Below are positions 25,678 through 35,483 of a stretch of 64,000 nucleotides of DNA, piece by piece (position 1 is the first letter of the stretch; the number at the start of each line of letters is the position of its first letter). The DNA comes from Prosapia bicincta (Eukaryota > Arthropoda > Insecta > Hemiptera > Cercopidae): the NCBI GenBank assembly GCA_036971475.1, contig JBAIZL010000376.1, forward strand, positions 1,583,501 through 1,647,500, read 5' to 3'. A program made the translations under genes and the position numbers. The notes beneath the pieces are model-generated. The model did not search any database. It was not told the origin of the DNA and saw nothing but the letters and a program-made list of their open reading frames with translations.

Positions 25678-27033
25678 TTAGTGAAATGGATTCACCTGGC
25701 TCTCACTGGTGTCATTGCAAATTTGCTGGCCTGGAATGTTGGATGTTCCAGGCAGGGAGTCATCAGATTCCATCACCACTATTGTAGTGGTGGAATCTGA
25801 AGAGTTTTTTGACTCAGAAGAGGAGTTTGAAATGGTCCTCTTTTGAGTCGTTTGTAATTTTGCACCTACTTTCACAGGTGCAGCTTTGTTCTTATTTTTA
25901 TTATTCGTATTAGGAGTTTTAACGTTTTTCATATTTGTCTCTAATAGTGTCTTACTTCTTATAATTTTCGAAGAGGTAACTGGCAATGGAGGTTTTTCCG
26001 TACATTCTACATTAGTCTTTGAGTTGGAAACCATGTTTTTAGTCACTAATGCTAATAACTGATTAAGTTGGTCAGTGAGAAGTTCAATTTTTTTATTTAG
26101 CTCAACACAGTTGGAACACGACTTTTCAGTGGTGGTAGCTGAGGCATAAGATTTTGTTTCAAGTCTAGGTTGAGTTGACTTGAACTTCTTTTTTGCGTCG
26201 TGGAAAGATGTTTTATCCTTTGCCATTATGCTGAGGATCGCTTTCTCCTCCTTGAACTTTGGGCAGTTAAAGGAGCGAGCAGGGTGATCACCAGCACAGT
26301 TTGGGCATTTCGGAGCACTTGTGCAAACCTTTTCTACATGGCCTTCAGATGCGCACTGTCCGCATACCTCTGGCTTGGAGCAAGAAGAGCTGACGTGTCC
26401 AAAACGTTGGCATTTAAAGCACCGCCGTGGATTGGGAACGTAGGGCCGAACAGGAAGCCGTTGATAGCCAGCATATAAATAATCCGGGATAGATGGTTTC
26501 CCGAATGTCAGGATTAATGATGTTGTTGGAACTCTCTGACCGTTTTCCATCCTCATAATTCGTACGACTTCAGTTACACCTTCCGATTCCAGTTCAGATC
26601 TTATTTCATCCTCACGGACATACAAAAGATCCCTGCATGATATTACTCCCTTTGATGAGTTCAAGGTTTTGTGGGGGGCCACCGAAACCTTGACCTGATC
26701 AAAGAAGGAGTTCATTTTCAATAATAGCTGTGACTGCTTCGCATTGCTTGTTTCTATCAGCAGTGTCCCATTGCGTAACTTTTTTATTGAAGGGACAGGT
26801 CCTGCTGCACATCCGGTTATAGCCTTATTTATAAGAAAAGGCGATACCTTCGATAGGTCTTTTCCGTCTTCAGCGCAGGAAACAATTAAAAACTTAGGCG
26901 GTAGTTTGGCTGATGCTACATGCATTTCTTTCCTCGTCACTTTTACTTCGCTAGGCGTCTTCGGGGAAACCTCACGACGCCTCTTTACACTACTCTGGTT
27001 GATTGGTTGGTTGGACTTTTGTTGGTTTTCCAT
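25678..27033 (-). CDS. Inner element ORF1: gag-like CCHC protein
   Basis: The start is set at MENQQKS (27033), matching the 50075-55792 copy; an in-frame upstream ATG would add 22 residues. The protein is about 451 aa: a basic N-terminus (KRRREVS), a conserved middle (LINKAITGC, KLRNGTLL, SFFDQVKV) resembling the RNA-binding fold region of I/R1-type ORF1 proteins, three CCHC knuckles near residues 200-255, then a low-complexity Ser/Asn/Lys tail ending SQVNPFH. Role (family knowledge): element RNA binding and RNP formation. The stop lies six bases before the ORF2 start. Confidence 0.88.
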   Translation of the reverse strand: MENQQKSNQPINQSSVKRRREVSPKTPSEVKVTRKEMHVASAKLPPKFLIVSCAEDGKDLSKVSPFLINKAITGCAAGPVPSIKKLRNGTLLIETSNAKQSQLLLKMNSFFDQVKVSVAPHKTLNSSKGVISCRDLLYVREDEIRSELESEGVTEVVRIMRMENGQRVPTTSLILTFGKPSIPDYLYAGYQRLPVRPYVPNPRRCFKCQRFGHVSSSCSKPEVCGQCASEGHVEKVCTSAPKCPNCAGDHPARSFNCPKFKEEKAILSIMAKDKTSFHDAKKKFKSTQPRLETKSYASATTTEKSCSNCVELNKKIELLTDQLNQLLALVTKNMVSNSKTNVECTEKPPLPVTSSKIIRSKTLLETNMKNVKTPNTNNKNKNKAAPVKVGAKLQTTQKRTISNSSSESKNSSDSTTTIVVMESDDSLPGTSNIPGQQICNDTSESQVNPFH

Positions 27034-27537
27034 AAATAGTTTTAAGCTAACCATCGTGTCAGGCGTTACGGGCGAGACTATGAGAACGGGTACACCCATG
27101 GATCACTTTCGATCATTTCCAACCCCCGGAACTCTGGGGCCCATAGTTTCCTCCTTAGCTCGACTGGATGGGCATCAGTCGAGAACTCGTAATACTGTGC
27201 ACAGGCTCCGACACCTGTGCACCGCGGACACTCCCTGACCAAGGACCGAAGTGGCTAGCGGACCAGCAACCGCGCATACGTCTTCGGCAGAGCAAGCTCA
27301 CAGCAGCGTCCCAGACCAGAGTTTGTCAAGCTCTGGACCTTTCAGCACTCCCAACGCGCAACGATTCTGACCAGTCAAATTCCCTAAGAGAAGATGTAAG
27401 TGTTGAAATGTGTATAGATTGTGTTGGTGTGTGTACGTGTAAATGTATGCTTTGTGAGTGGTGTAGTGTTAGGCTAGGGTACCGCGAGGGACGCCAAATC
27501 CCTCGTAGGTGCGGCTAGTCCGCACCCCCCTGCCGGG
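27034..27537 (-). promoter_or_regulatory. Inner element 5' UTR with structured 5' terminus
   Basis: About 500 bp upstream of ORF1, conserved in the four 5'-complete copies. The first ~60 bases of the element RNA can form two hairpins, GUGCGG/CCGCAC and CGAGGGA/UCCCUCG. A CA/TG-rich tract and several further inverted repeats follow. I-like elements usually carry an internal promoter near the 5' end, so transcription is expected to start here, but that is inference. Confidence 0.6.
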
Positions 27538-27550
27538 ACGGGGATGTCGA

Positions 27551-28230
27551 ACACAACAGGGTGAGGAGTCACACAAAGAGATCTCAATAGGAATGTGGTC
27601 GCTACTGTAAAGATCAGGCAATGCTGACCACTTTAGCCTTGTAGCCAAGGCAGGACTGCATAATGACAAGTCTACAGCTGTCCATCCACCTGTTGACGCT
27701 GCTAAATGTGTCGGAGAACCGTCATTTAGCAGGTATAAATCCAGTTCCGATCTGATGCTTTCGATCAGATTACCTCGCGGGTTGCATTCTGGGGAACCCC
27801 ATGAAACATGGTGGGCATTGAAATCGCCCACTAATAAAAACGGAGTCGGCAACTGATTTATAAGGTCTACAAGATCTCTCTGTTGCAGGTTGTCACTTGG
27901 TGGGAGGTAGACACAACAGAGAGCGAGTTTGTATGGAACAGCTGTTTGAATTGCTACTGCTTGTAAGGGAGTTATTAAGTTCAGAGAAACGGCGTCGACA
28001 CAGTCACGGGCTAGAATGGCTACGCCACCTCTAGCTCGATTTTCTGTAACGAAGTCCGATCTGTAAACTGAATACTCCCTTAGATGGAAATTGTGCGATT
28101 CATGGAGATGTGTCTCCTGAATACAAATGTACATAGGGGACACATCCCTTACAATTAATTTGAGACCCTCAATGTGACTTTTAACACCGTTAATGTTCCA
28201 CTGAATCACGGATTGTTTAAGTGTGGACAT
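27551..28230 (-). pseudogene. Outer element ORF2, 5' part (APE endonuclease)
   Basis: The frame starts at the ATG at 28230 (MSTLKQSVIQWNING) and covers the whole endonuclease (QETH, GDFNAHH, SSDHIPIEI) up to VRHPR, where the nested copy begins. Together with 18851-21782 it would be one ORF2. The open frame now runs a few codons into the inner element's 5' end. The last bases before the inner element are duplicated as the 13-bp target site. Confidence 0.9.
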
Positions 28231-28236
28231 TGCTGC

Positions 28237-29619
28237 TTAGTGAAAAGGATTGACTTGGCTCTCATTGTTGGCATTAAATGTTAATTTACCTGGAACGTCA
28301 GGAGACGCTTCAGGCAATGTATCATCGGATTCCATCACCGCTATTGCAGTGGTGGAACTCGAGGAATTTGTATGCTCAGGAGGTGAGATGGAATGGGCCC
28401 CTCCTTTGGCCTTTGCTTTTTTTTCTTTTTTCTCCCCAACTTTAATTGGGGAATTCTTTTTTAAAATATCAAAATTTGTTTTATTTTTCCTACCCTCTGA
28501 AGGAATTGTTCTAATTGTCTTTCCTTTGTGGAGAGATACCTGTGCAGGAATGCCTGTATCGTCTGATTTGCTACGTACTAGCAGATTACTCGGCGTAGTT
28601 GCTGGTTGTACTACACTTACTGAAGGTCCATTTGTCACTAAAGACAGAAGACGTGCAACCTGCTCAGTAAGGGCTTCAATTTTTCCGGTAAGGTCTGCGC
28701 AGTTGGCACAGGACGACTTCGTTGCGCTCGCGGAAGCAGCATAAGTTTTAATGACAACATTTGGTTGGGAAGCTTTAAAGATTTTCTTAGCTTCAGCAAA
28801 TGATATCCTCTGGTTAGCCATAATGCCAAGGATTGCTTTCTCCTCCTTAAAGTGAGGACAGTTGTAAGATCGCGCCGGATGATCGCCCCCACAGTTAGCG
28901 CACTTCGGGGCGTTGCCGCAATCTTTTTCATCATGACCTTCCATGCTACACTTGCCGCATACACCCTGTTTAGAACACGCAGAACTAATGTGCCCAAAAC
29001 GCTGACACTTGAAGCATCGCCGAGGGTTAGCTACGTAAGGCCTCACTGACAGCCTTTGATAACCTGCATTAATATATTCAGGAATCTCTGGTTTCCCAAA
29101 AGTTAATATGAAAGAGGCTGTTTTAATTTTCTCGCCTTTTTCAGATTTCATAATAACAGCAACATCCGTGACAGACTGTGACGAGAGTTCGGCCTTGATT
29201 TCATTTATTGGGACGTGCATCAGGTCCCTACATGTAATGACCCCCTTAGAGAAATTCAACGATCTATGGGGAACCACAGACACCTTGACTTGGTCGAAGA
29301 AGGAAGTCGTTTTTAAAAGAGATCGGGTCTGTTTTTCATTACTAGTAGCAACAAGCAGTGTCCCATTTCTTAATTTTTTTATAGATGAGACAGGACTTCC
29401 AGCACAGGCAGTAATTGCTTTATTTATAAGAAAAGGCGACACTCTAGACAAATCCTTTCCATCTTCGGCATTAGATATTATTAAATATTTTGGCGATGGC
29501 AATGCTTGTGACGTTGCCACCATCAACTTCTTCCTCAAATCATCAACTTTAGGTTCTTCAGGTGAATCCTGACGAGTCCTCTTTAAACTCAAACCATTTG
29601 ACTTGGTTTTATGATCCAT
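28237..29619 (-). CDS. Outer element ORF1: divergent gag-like CCHC protein
   Basis: An open frame of 460 aa starting MDHKTKSNG. It has the same plan as the other ORF1s (basic start with KRTRQDS, KLRNGTLL, SFFDQVKV, three CCHC knuckles CFKCQRFGH, CGKCSMEGH, CANCGGDH, and a tail ending SQVNPFH), but many residues differ throughout, far more than between the other copies. The neighbouring ORF2 and 5' UTR are near-identical to the other copies. The ORF1 stop is six bases upstream of ORF2. An eroded relative of this ORF1 type is at about 16030-16185, so it is a genuine second lineage. Confidence 0.88.
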   Translation of the reverse strand: MDHKTKSNGLSLKRTRQDSPEEPKVDDLRKKLMVATSQALPSPKYLIISNAEDGKDLSRVSPFLINKAITACAGSPVSSIKKLRNGTLLVATSNEKQTRSLLKTTSFFDQVKVSVVPHRSLNFSKGVITCRDLMHVPINEIKAELSSQSVTDVAVIMKSEKGEKIKTASFILTFGKPEIPEYINAGYQRLSVRPYVANPRRCFKCQRFGHISSACSKQGVCGKCSMEGHDEKDCGNAPKCANCGGDHPARSYNCPHFKEEKAILGIMANQRISFAEAKKIFKASQPNVVIKTYAASASATKSSCANCADLTGKIEALTEQVARLLSLVTNGPSVSVVQPATTPSNLLVRSKSDDTGIPAQVSLHKGKTIRTIPSEGRKNKTNFDILKKNSPIKVGEKKEKKAKAKGGAHSISPPEHTNSSSSTTAIAVMESDDTLPEASPDVPGKLTFNANNESQVNPFH

Positions 29620-30126
29620 AGAATGCTTTTAGCCAACCATCGTGTCTGGCGTTACGGGCGAGACTATAGGAACGGGTACACCCTTGGATCACTTGCGATC
29701 ATTTCCAATCTCCAGAACTCTGGAGCCTATAGTATTCTCCTTAGCTCGACTGGATGGGCATCAGTCGAGAACTCGTAATACTGTGCACAAGCTCCGACAC
29801 CTGTGCACCGCGGACACTCCCTGACCAAGGACCGAAGCGGCTGGTAGACCAGACACCGCGCTTACGTCTTCGGCAGAGCAAGCTCACATCAGCGTCCCAG
29901 ACCAGAGTTTGTCAAGCTCTGGAATTTTCAGCACTCCCGACGCGCAACGGTTCTGACCAGTCAAAAATCCCTAAGAGAAGATGTAAGTGTTGAAATGTGT
30001 ATAGATTGTGTTGGTGTGTGTATGTGTGTGTGTGTATGCTTTGTGAGTGGTGTAGTGTTAGGCTAGGGTACCGCGAGGGACGCCAAATCCCTCGTAGGTG
30101 CGGCTAGTCCGCACCCCCCTGCGGGG
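29620..30126 (-). promoter_or_regulatory. Outer element 5' UTR
   Basis: Leader of about 500 bp closely matching those of the inner element and of 55287-55792, including the terminal hairpins at 30070-30126 and the TG-rich tract near 30015-30045. Its similarity to other leaders, next to a divergent ORF1, marks one edge of the mosaic. Confidence 0.6.
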
Positions 30127-30139
30127 CTAAATTGCTTTA

Positions 30140-32348
30140 ATTTCAAAGGATAAAATGTTTTAGTAGCGTGTTTACGCAAACAGAATAATCACTAAACAGT
30201 TTCAATCTCTCTCGGTGTCATAACCCTCGTCAGTCCTGAGTGATATTCTCTAAATAGTTTTGAGGAATTCCTACTATTAGAGTACAATCAAACCATGTTT
30301 CCTGTTATTCCGCAGTGACCAGGCACCAGTAAAATGACACATCAGCACCCCGTAATTGGAGCCTGTGTATTGAGCACAAGATGTCTTCAGGAGCTGTCTC
30401 CCTAGGATCAAGTGTTCGCCGAATGCCCATGAGACAGATACAGAAAATATTTCACGCACACATTAAACCAAGGATAAATACGAATGTTAGTTTTGCATGG
30501 CTTCAAATTAAAGTGCAATAATTATGGTTTAATACTCACAGGCACGTCTCCAATATGTCACTACTAGAATTGACCTGCATAATAGTTCAATTGCAATAGT
30601 AATTGCTGATGTTGCTGAGATTCCACTCATAATTATTCGCACTTTGGTTTAAACCTTTCTAGATCCTTGGGAGATATAAATACCACATTACATTTTACTT
30701 CATGAGATTAACGGGATGTTTTCCAGCTTTAAAACAGTGCAGCTACAGTACTAACTGTTATTGTTTTCATTTCCTTTGCATTACAGCAAACTTCCGTGAG
30801 TATGAATGAGGCTGTGGGCAACCAAACTCACATAATCTTCAATTTGAGATTGCGATTGTTTGTTTATACACAAGATATGCGAATTTTGCTGTTCTGGAGG
30901 CGGAAATAAAAGAAATGGTAAGATAACAGCAATTTTTATGCATCATCAGTATTTATTGAACTAGCTTCGTGCTATAAAATAAACATAATTATATTCATTA
31001 TTAAAATATTTTACTATTTTGAAGTGGGTTACTTTTGTCACACAGATCCCAGCAAGATAATATTTTTATATATTTTACTAATTCCAGCAAAGTTTTTTAT
31101 TATAATTCATAATTGTTTTTATATATTACAGACTATCAAAATGTTTACATTATTAATAAACCATAATAATTAAATGGTTAATTGATAATTTAATGAATAA
31201 AAATGTTTTTCCTAGGGAGAAACCAACTATGATTCTCATCACATCCAATCAAAAACTAACAGAAAACGTAACATTTTAAATAAAACAAAATTACACAAAA
31301 ATTTTTTAATAAAACAAAAATTACAAAACAAAAAACTTCAGCAAAGCAGCAATATATAAAATTAATTATGTAACCATAAATATATAGCAATCAAAAAAAA
31401 CATAACTATAAATAAGAAAAACAACAATAAATCTATAACAATAAAACAAAAGTTAGAGTAGAAAATGAATAGAAATATTGAAAAAATTACAAATACAAAA
31501 CTAAATGAGTCGTGTAGTTTCAAAATTACCTACATCCAAAAAATCCTATTTTGAGCTATGATCAGTTTCATGTAGTTCAGTAGTTTTTCTTTTGCCCTCT
31601 ACAGTAAGTTAGTTTCAAAAATATCCAGATCCATTAGTAAAATTAGAGGCAACACTGTGGTTAGTTAAAAAAGTTCCTAGAGTGCGGAGTCAGTTTCAAA
31701 AACAGCCACATCCTTACAGACGGCGCATGCGCGCTGACAACAGTGAATCTCACGGTTTTTGGAGATTGTGTTTGGCGAATGCTATTCATTGATGTGTTGC
31801 TGCTGTGTTTTTATTAACGTTTTAAACTTAAATATAGTTTATAGTACTTTAGTGACAATAGTGTTTCTTGTTATGAATGGAGTGTTTTCCTTGTGAAAAC
31901 GAGAAACTCCCACGGAAGCGTCCACGACTAGAGGATACATGGAAAAGGGCAAAACTGAAAAAACAAAGGTAGGTCTATGTCTGTGAACTTATGTCTACGA
32001 ACAGTTGTTATTAATGTTTAAACTTTATTAAAATTCTTTGTACATAGCCATACACAAAACACTACAGACTGAATGGTGTAGTACGTTTATACCAAATTGG
32101 GTGGATGTAGGTACGTAAGGCCTAGGTCTGTTAAGACTGCAGTTTCATTAACTTTTACATTCCAGATGTTTTCCTTGTGCTGAAACTTTTCCCTGACAGT
32201 GTATGCCCAAACTATCTAATAATATGACAGCTTGACATAAGGTTGCTCTAAAGTAATTATTAATCATTTTGTGCTATACACTACTTAAACCTTTTTTTGT
32301 TTAAAGTACTTGACAAAAATTTTACCTCGTATAACTCGATATTCTTCA
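30140..32348. other. Mostly non-coding; small family A relic at 30297-30392 and an exon-like segment at 31877-31968
   Basis: 30297-30392 is a diverged piece of the family A RNase H region (minus strand; 'cagtgaccaggcacc', 'gtaattggagcctgtgta'). 31000-31500 is very AT-rich. Three direct copies of a motif like GTTTCAAAAATxxCCACATCC lie near 31517, 31612 and 31689, followed by GGCGCATGCGCGC (NRF1-like) at about 31728. An ATG at 31877 then opens a basic peptide (MECFPCENEKLPRKRPRLED, then TWKRAKLKKQ) ending at a good donor (AAAG|GTAGGT, 31968). It could be the first exon of a transposon or host gene; its continuation is not seen. Confidence 0.45.
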
Positions 32349-33439
32349 CAGTAGGGGAGACTGTTTTACCTTGAGCATAGTGTACCTTGGAACACTAGTT
32401 GATTTTTGGACTTTGCTGCTTTCTGTTGGTCATTTAAGGAACTCTTTCAACAATTTATGCATAGGTAGCGCTGTAAATAAAATTCTAGTTTATTCTGCGC
32501 CATTCTGTTACTGGTAGATGACTTTGAAGTTTCTGTGTGCGCTGAGTAAATGTTTTGAGCTTAATTTGAGTTGTGTTTTATTCGTAGTAGTTAAAAATTT
32601 CATAAATATATTGATACCACCTTATACCTTGTTTTGTGGTGAGTAAAATACTGTATTAAATTTTTAAATAGCGTCTAACCTATAAATAAGTAGACAATAT
32701 TTCTCCAAGATGGCGCCCTCTTGTACCTAGGAACACAATAAAGTCTTGTACCTTGAAACATGTTCCAAGGTACGAGATGTTATATTTTTCTTTATTTCAT
32801 TGCAGATCACAATCCCACGCAGTAAATCTGGAGTAAAAAGGGCGCCTGTCAACCCAGATGCAATAAGAACCGCTATAGAGGCCGTAACCTCTTCTTCAGA
32901 TAAACGGATTTCAATTCGAGAAGCGTGTAAAGTTTATAACGTTAAACTGGCAACTCTTTCCAGACATTTGGCTTATTTTAAAAAATCTGGAGAGAAATCA
33001 TATAAATATAAAACCAATTGTGACACCAACCGAGTTTTTAATGATGAAGAAGAGAAGCCTTTAGTCGCCTATATAGAAAATGTTGCTAAAATGGACTATG
33101 GGCTAACAAAAAAAGGAGTTAGGCAATTGGCATATAAATTTGCTATTGCAAATGAAAAAAAATACCCTGAAAAGTGGAATGAGGAAAAAATCGCCGGAGA
33201 AGAATGGATGCGGTGGATCATGAGAAGGCATGCAAATAAACTGTCTGTAAGAAAACCGGAAGCAACCAGTCTGTCGCGGTTGTTTTAATAAAACAAATAT
33301 CAAGTGCTTTTTCGATAACATAGAAGTTCACAATCGGTTCGGTCCCATTCCTCCCCATAGAATCTGGAACATTGATGAAACTGGACTGTCAACCGTTCAG
33401 ACTCCGTCCTTCATAGTAGCTCCAAAGGGTGTTAAGCAA
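32349..33439 (+). mobile_element. Pogo B locus 1: pogo/Tigger-like transposon, left part
   Basis: A likely left terminus CAGTAGGGGAGACTGTTTTAC begins at 32349 in the CAGT style of pogo/Tigger elements. Repeated GTACCTTGGAACA-like motifs follow (32391, 32722, 32747 and inverted at 32760), possible transposase-binding sites. The transposase fragment follows and is cut at about 33440 by element C. The segment from 32736 on is repeated at 48781 and in pieces to 64000. Confidence 0.7.
32812..33439 (+). pseudogene. Pogo B transposase, N-terminal half, locus 1
   Basis: Begins with the codons for PRSKSGVKRAP just after an acceptor-like 'tttatttcattgcag'. The expected ATG is ATC here (ATG in locus 2 at 48856). 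It shows a pipsqueak-type HTH (SIREACKVYNVKLATLSRHL), a CENP-B-like second HTH (YGLTKKGVRQLAYKFA, EEWMRWIMRRH, LSVRKPEATSLSR), then a frame change near 33280, after which the DDE core starts (WNIDETGLSTVQ, with the first catalytic Asp). It ends at KGVKQ where element C is inserted. Locus 2 carries the same frame change, so the gene was dead before duplication. Confidence 0.82.
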
Positions 33440-34154
33440 CAGGGAAGCAATCAACCAAGAGTACCAAACCCCAGCACGTCCAAAAGGCCTAGGAGTGCGA
33501 CGTCCAATCCCTCTCCAGTGGAGGGAGGAAAGAAGAAAGTGACGCTGGGACAACGGGGGGATGCTGCAGTGTCTTCGGGCACATAGCGCGATACCCTTCG
33601 GCAAAAGCTAGCAATTGTCCCAGTTAGTTACCCAGAGAGACAACTCTCGGAAGAGATGGCGTTGGAGCTGGAGGAGAGCTGTTCTTCTCGGAACTGCTGT
33701 CCGCTGAGACGGAGAGTGGGGATAGAGGGTTCAGAACAGAATACTTAGAGAGGGGGCTCTAAATGTCGTATGATCCTCACGGGAGAGCCTAGAGTGGGTC
33801 CTTCGGGTCTTGCCAAGTTTCACCCTGAGTGAGGGGGTAAAGTTGAGGGCAGGGCCACCCAAGGAGATCTTTTGCATTGCAAAGATCAATGACAAACCCT
33901 ACAATGACAAGGAGCAGGAAGAGATCCTGAAGGTGGTCAAAACCCAGAACCCTGGGATAGTTCAGGATATTTGGAAGGTGATTGTTAGGAAAAGGGAGGA
34001 TGCAGGTCTTACCCTGATCCTGTATATAGGAGAGGGCTCCCTCAGGGCACTGCGGAACTACAACCTGAGGGTGAACGTGGGGCTGAGACAGGCCACATTC
34101 AAGGTGCTCTCTAGTCCTGGGGCTGCTCTGCGGACCCAGGCAACTGCGAAGTAA
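33440..34154 (+). pseudogene. Element C ORF1 C-terminal part (DUF4780-like gag), frameshifted
   Basis: Pieces in shifting frames give NPSTSKRPRSATSNPSP, then KLAIVPVSYPERQLSEE, then the best part at 33840-34154: VKLRAGPPKEIFCIAKINDK and DIWKVIVRKREDAGLTLILY and LRALRNYNLRVNVGLRQATF, ending ALRTQATAK at TAA 34152-34154. The last part resembles the DUF4780 segment found before APE endonucleases in arthropod retrotransposons. It would bind element RNA, but here it is broken. Confidence 0.7.
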
Positions 34155-34162
34155 GCAGAACA

Positions 34163-35025
34163 ATGATCAAGATCCTCCAAGTGAACCTTGCAGGGCAGCT
34201 AGTGCTGTCGTGTGTAGGATGCTGGACAGGGTAGAGGTGGACTTGGTTCTCATCAAGGAGCCATGTATTTCTGGAGGACGAATATGCGGGCTAGCGACAT
34301 CTGGAGGTAGGTTGTTGTATGATAAGGACTCCGGTGTTCCCAGGACGTGTATCCTGGTTAGGAGGGGGTTGAGTGCTTTTGTACTAACGGACATCTGCTG
34401 CAGGGACTTGATAGCAGTGATGGTGGAGCTGCGGGCGGAGGGGAGGATGAAGAGGCTGAACCTGGCCACGGCATATCTTCCCTTTGACTACGCGGGGGCT
34501 CTAACAAAACAAGAGCTGAGGAGGCTGGTTGAGCACTGCGGGGCTGTTGATGAGGAGCTGCTGGTGGGGATGGATGCTAACTCTCATCACACTTCGTGGA
34601 GAAGTACAGGTACCAACACTAGAGGTGAGGAACTTTTAGCTTATCTTAGCTCTAAGAATTTACTAGTCTTAAATCAGGGGGAAGAGCCGACGTTTGTCAC
34701 TAGGGCCAGACAGGAGGTCCTGGACATTACGGTGGCATCGAACCAGATGGCTAGGTATGTACTAAATTGGCATGTGTCGAATGAACCATCTTCTTCTGAC
34801 CACAGACATATTAGGTATGCTATCTCCCTAAATCCAGCCATGCTTCGGCCAACCAGGGATCCAAGAAGAACAGACTGGGAATCCTACAGGCGCGACCTGG
34901 GTGTTCGGATTGAGGAGGCTGGATTGGAGTATGGTGGGGGGAGAGAGCTAGAAGAATCTGCCACATTGGTTGGCGAGGCTATAGTAGAATCCTTTAACCC
35001 TACAGTGAACGGGCTGGGTCTGTGA
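34163..35025 (+). pseudogene. Element C ORF2: APE endonuclease domain fragment
   Basis: An ATG at 34163 opens MIKILQVNL, nine bases after the ORF1 stop. A one-base shift near 34190 moves the frame, after which 271 codons from 34210 are open. Motifs: VLIKEPCI (catalytic Glu), MDANSHHTSW (Asp/Asn), SSSDHRHI (SDH). The frame ends in GLGL at 35025 without any reverse transcriptase. Fragmentary and inactive. Confidence 0.78.
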
Positions 35026-35067
35026 GACCCAAGCGTTTCTATATTAGGTAATTTATAAAGTCAGTTG

Positions 35068-35266
35068 TTTTTTTTCCTTCCTGGCGAAAAACCTATCAAG
35101 GTTATCATCGCCTAACTAAAGTTATTTTAAATGATTATTTCAAAATAAAACTAACCAACTAAACAAAATAAAATAAAATAAATGCTTAATACTAAATGTA
35201 ACTAAAACGAAAGAAACTAAAATTATACATAATTTAAATATTATAAAATAGATTCAGGTGGCGTAA
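35068..35266 (-). mobile_element. Family A copy A6, 3' part (continues at 40071)
   Basis: T-run, terminal hairpin and 3' UTR of a family A copy up to the ORF2 stop region ('gattcaggtggcgtaa'). It is split by the Harbinger transposon; the sequence resumes at 40071 with 'taagaaagcgatgac', exactly where family A continues. Confidence 0.88.
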
Positions 35267-35439
35267 AGGTACGTTTCCATTACTACAAATTTTTGTCGGG
35301 CACATGTGCCCGACTTGTGCCGGCACAAATCCCCGAATGGAAACAATCTGGCACAAGTCGCGGCACATGTGCCGGCGACAATTTTGTGCCAGCCGGCGGA
35401 GCGACAAAACATGTGCCGGCACAAGTTCCCACGGATAAT

Positions 35440-35442
<3 letters not shown>

Positions 35443-35483
<41 letters not shown>

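Larger units (their letters stand above)
21783..27537 (-). mobile_element. Family A 'inner' element, full length, nested in the outer element
   Basis: A 36-T run and terminal hairpin begin at 21783 and the structured 5' end closes at 27537. ACGGGGATGTCGA (13 bp of the host element's ORF2) occurs at 21770-21782 and again at 27538-27550, proving insertion of one family member into another. Length is about 5.75 kb. ORF1 is open; ORF2 has a single-base insertion. The long pure T-run and near identity to other copies point to a recent event. Confidence 0.95.
18654..30126 (-). mobile_element. Family A 'outer' element, interrupted by a nested full-length copy
   Basis: The element has a 34-T tail complement and terminal hairpin at 18654 and a GC-rich 5' end at 30126. 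CTAAATTGCTTTA (13 bp) flanks it at 18641-18653 and 30127-30139. Its ORF2 is split at 21782/27538 by the inner element. Removing that insertion and one copy of the 13-bp duplication leaves about 5.7 kb, the family length. Its ORF1 is clearly different in sequence from the other copies while ORF2 and both UTRs match them, so the element is a mosaic. An 84-bp in-frame deletion lies in ORF2 at about 21281. Confidence 0.93.
33440..35060 (+). mobile_element. Element C locus 1: R1-like non-LTR retrotransposon, 5'-truncated
   Basis: The join to pogo B at about 33440 falls inside ORF1, as for a 5'-truncated insertion in the same orientation. ORF1 remnants, then the ORF2 start and endonuclease, can be followed to about 35025; the right end is lost next to a family A copy at 35068. 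The same join occurs at 63092 in locus 2. The MIKILQVNL start of ORF2 and the gag region with a DUF4780-like domain fit R1/TRAS-like elements of insects. Confidence 0.75.
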
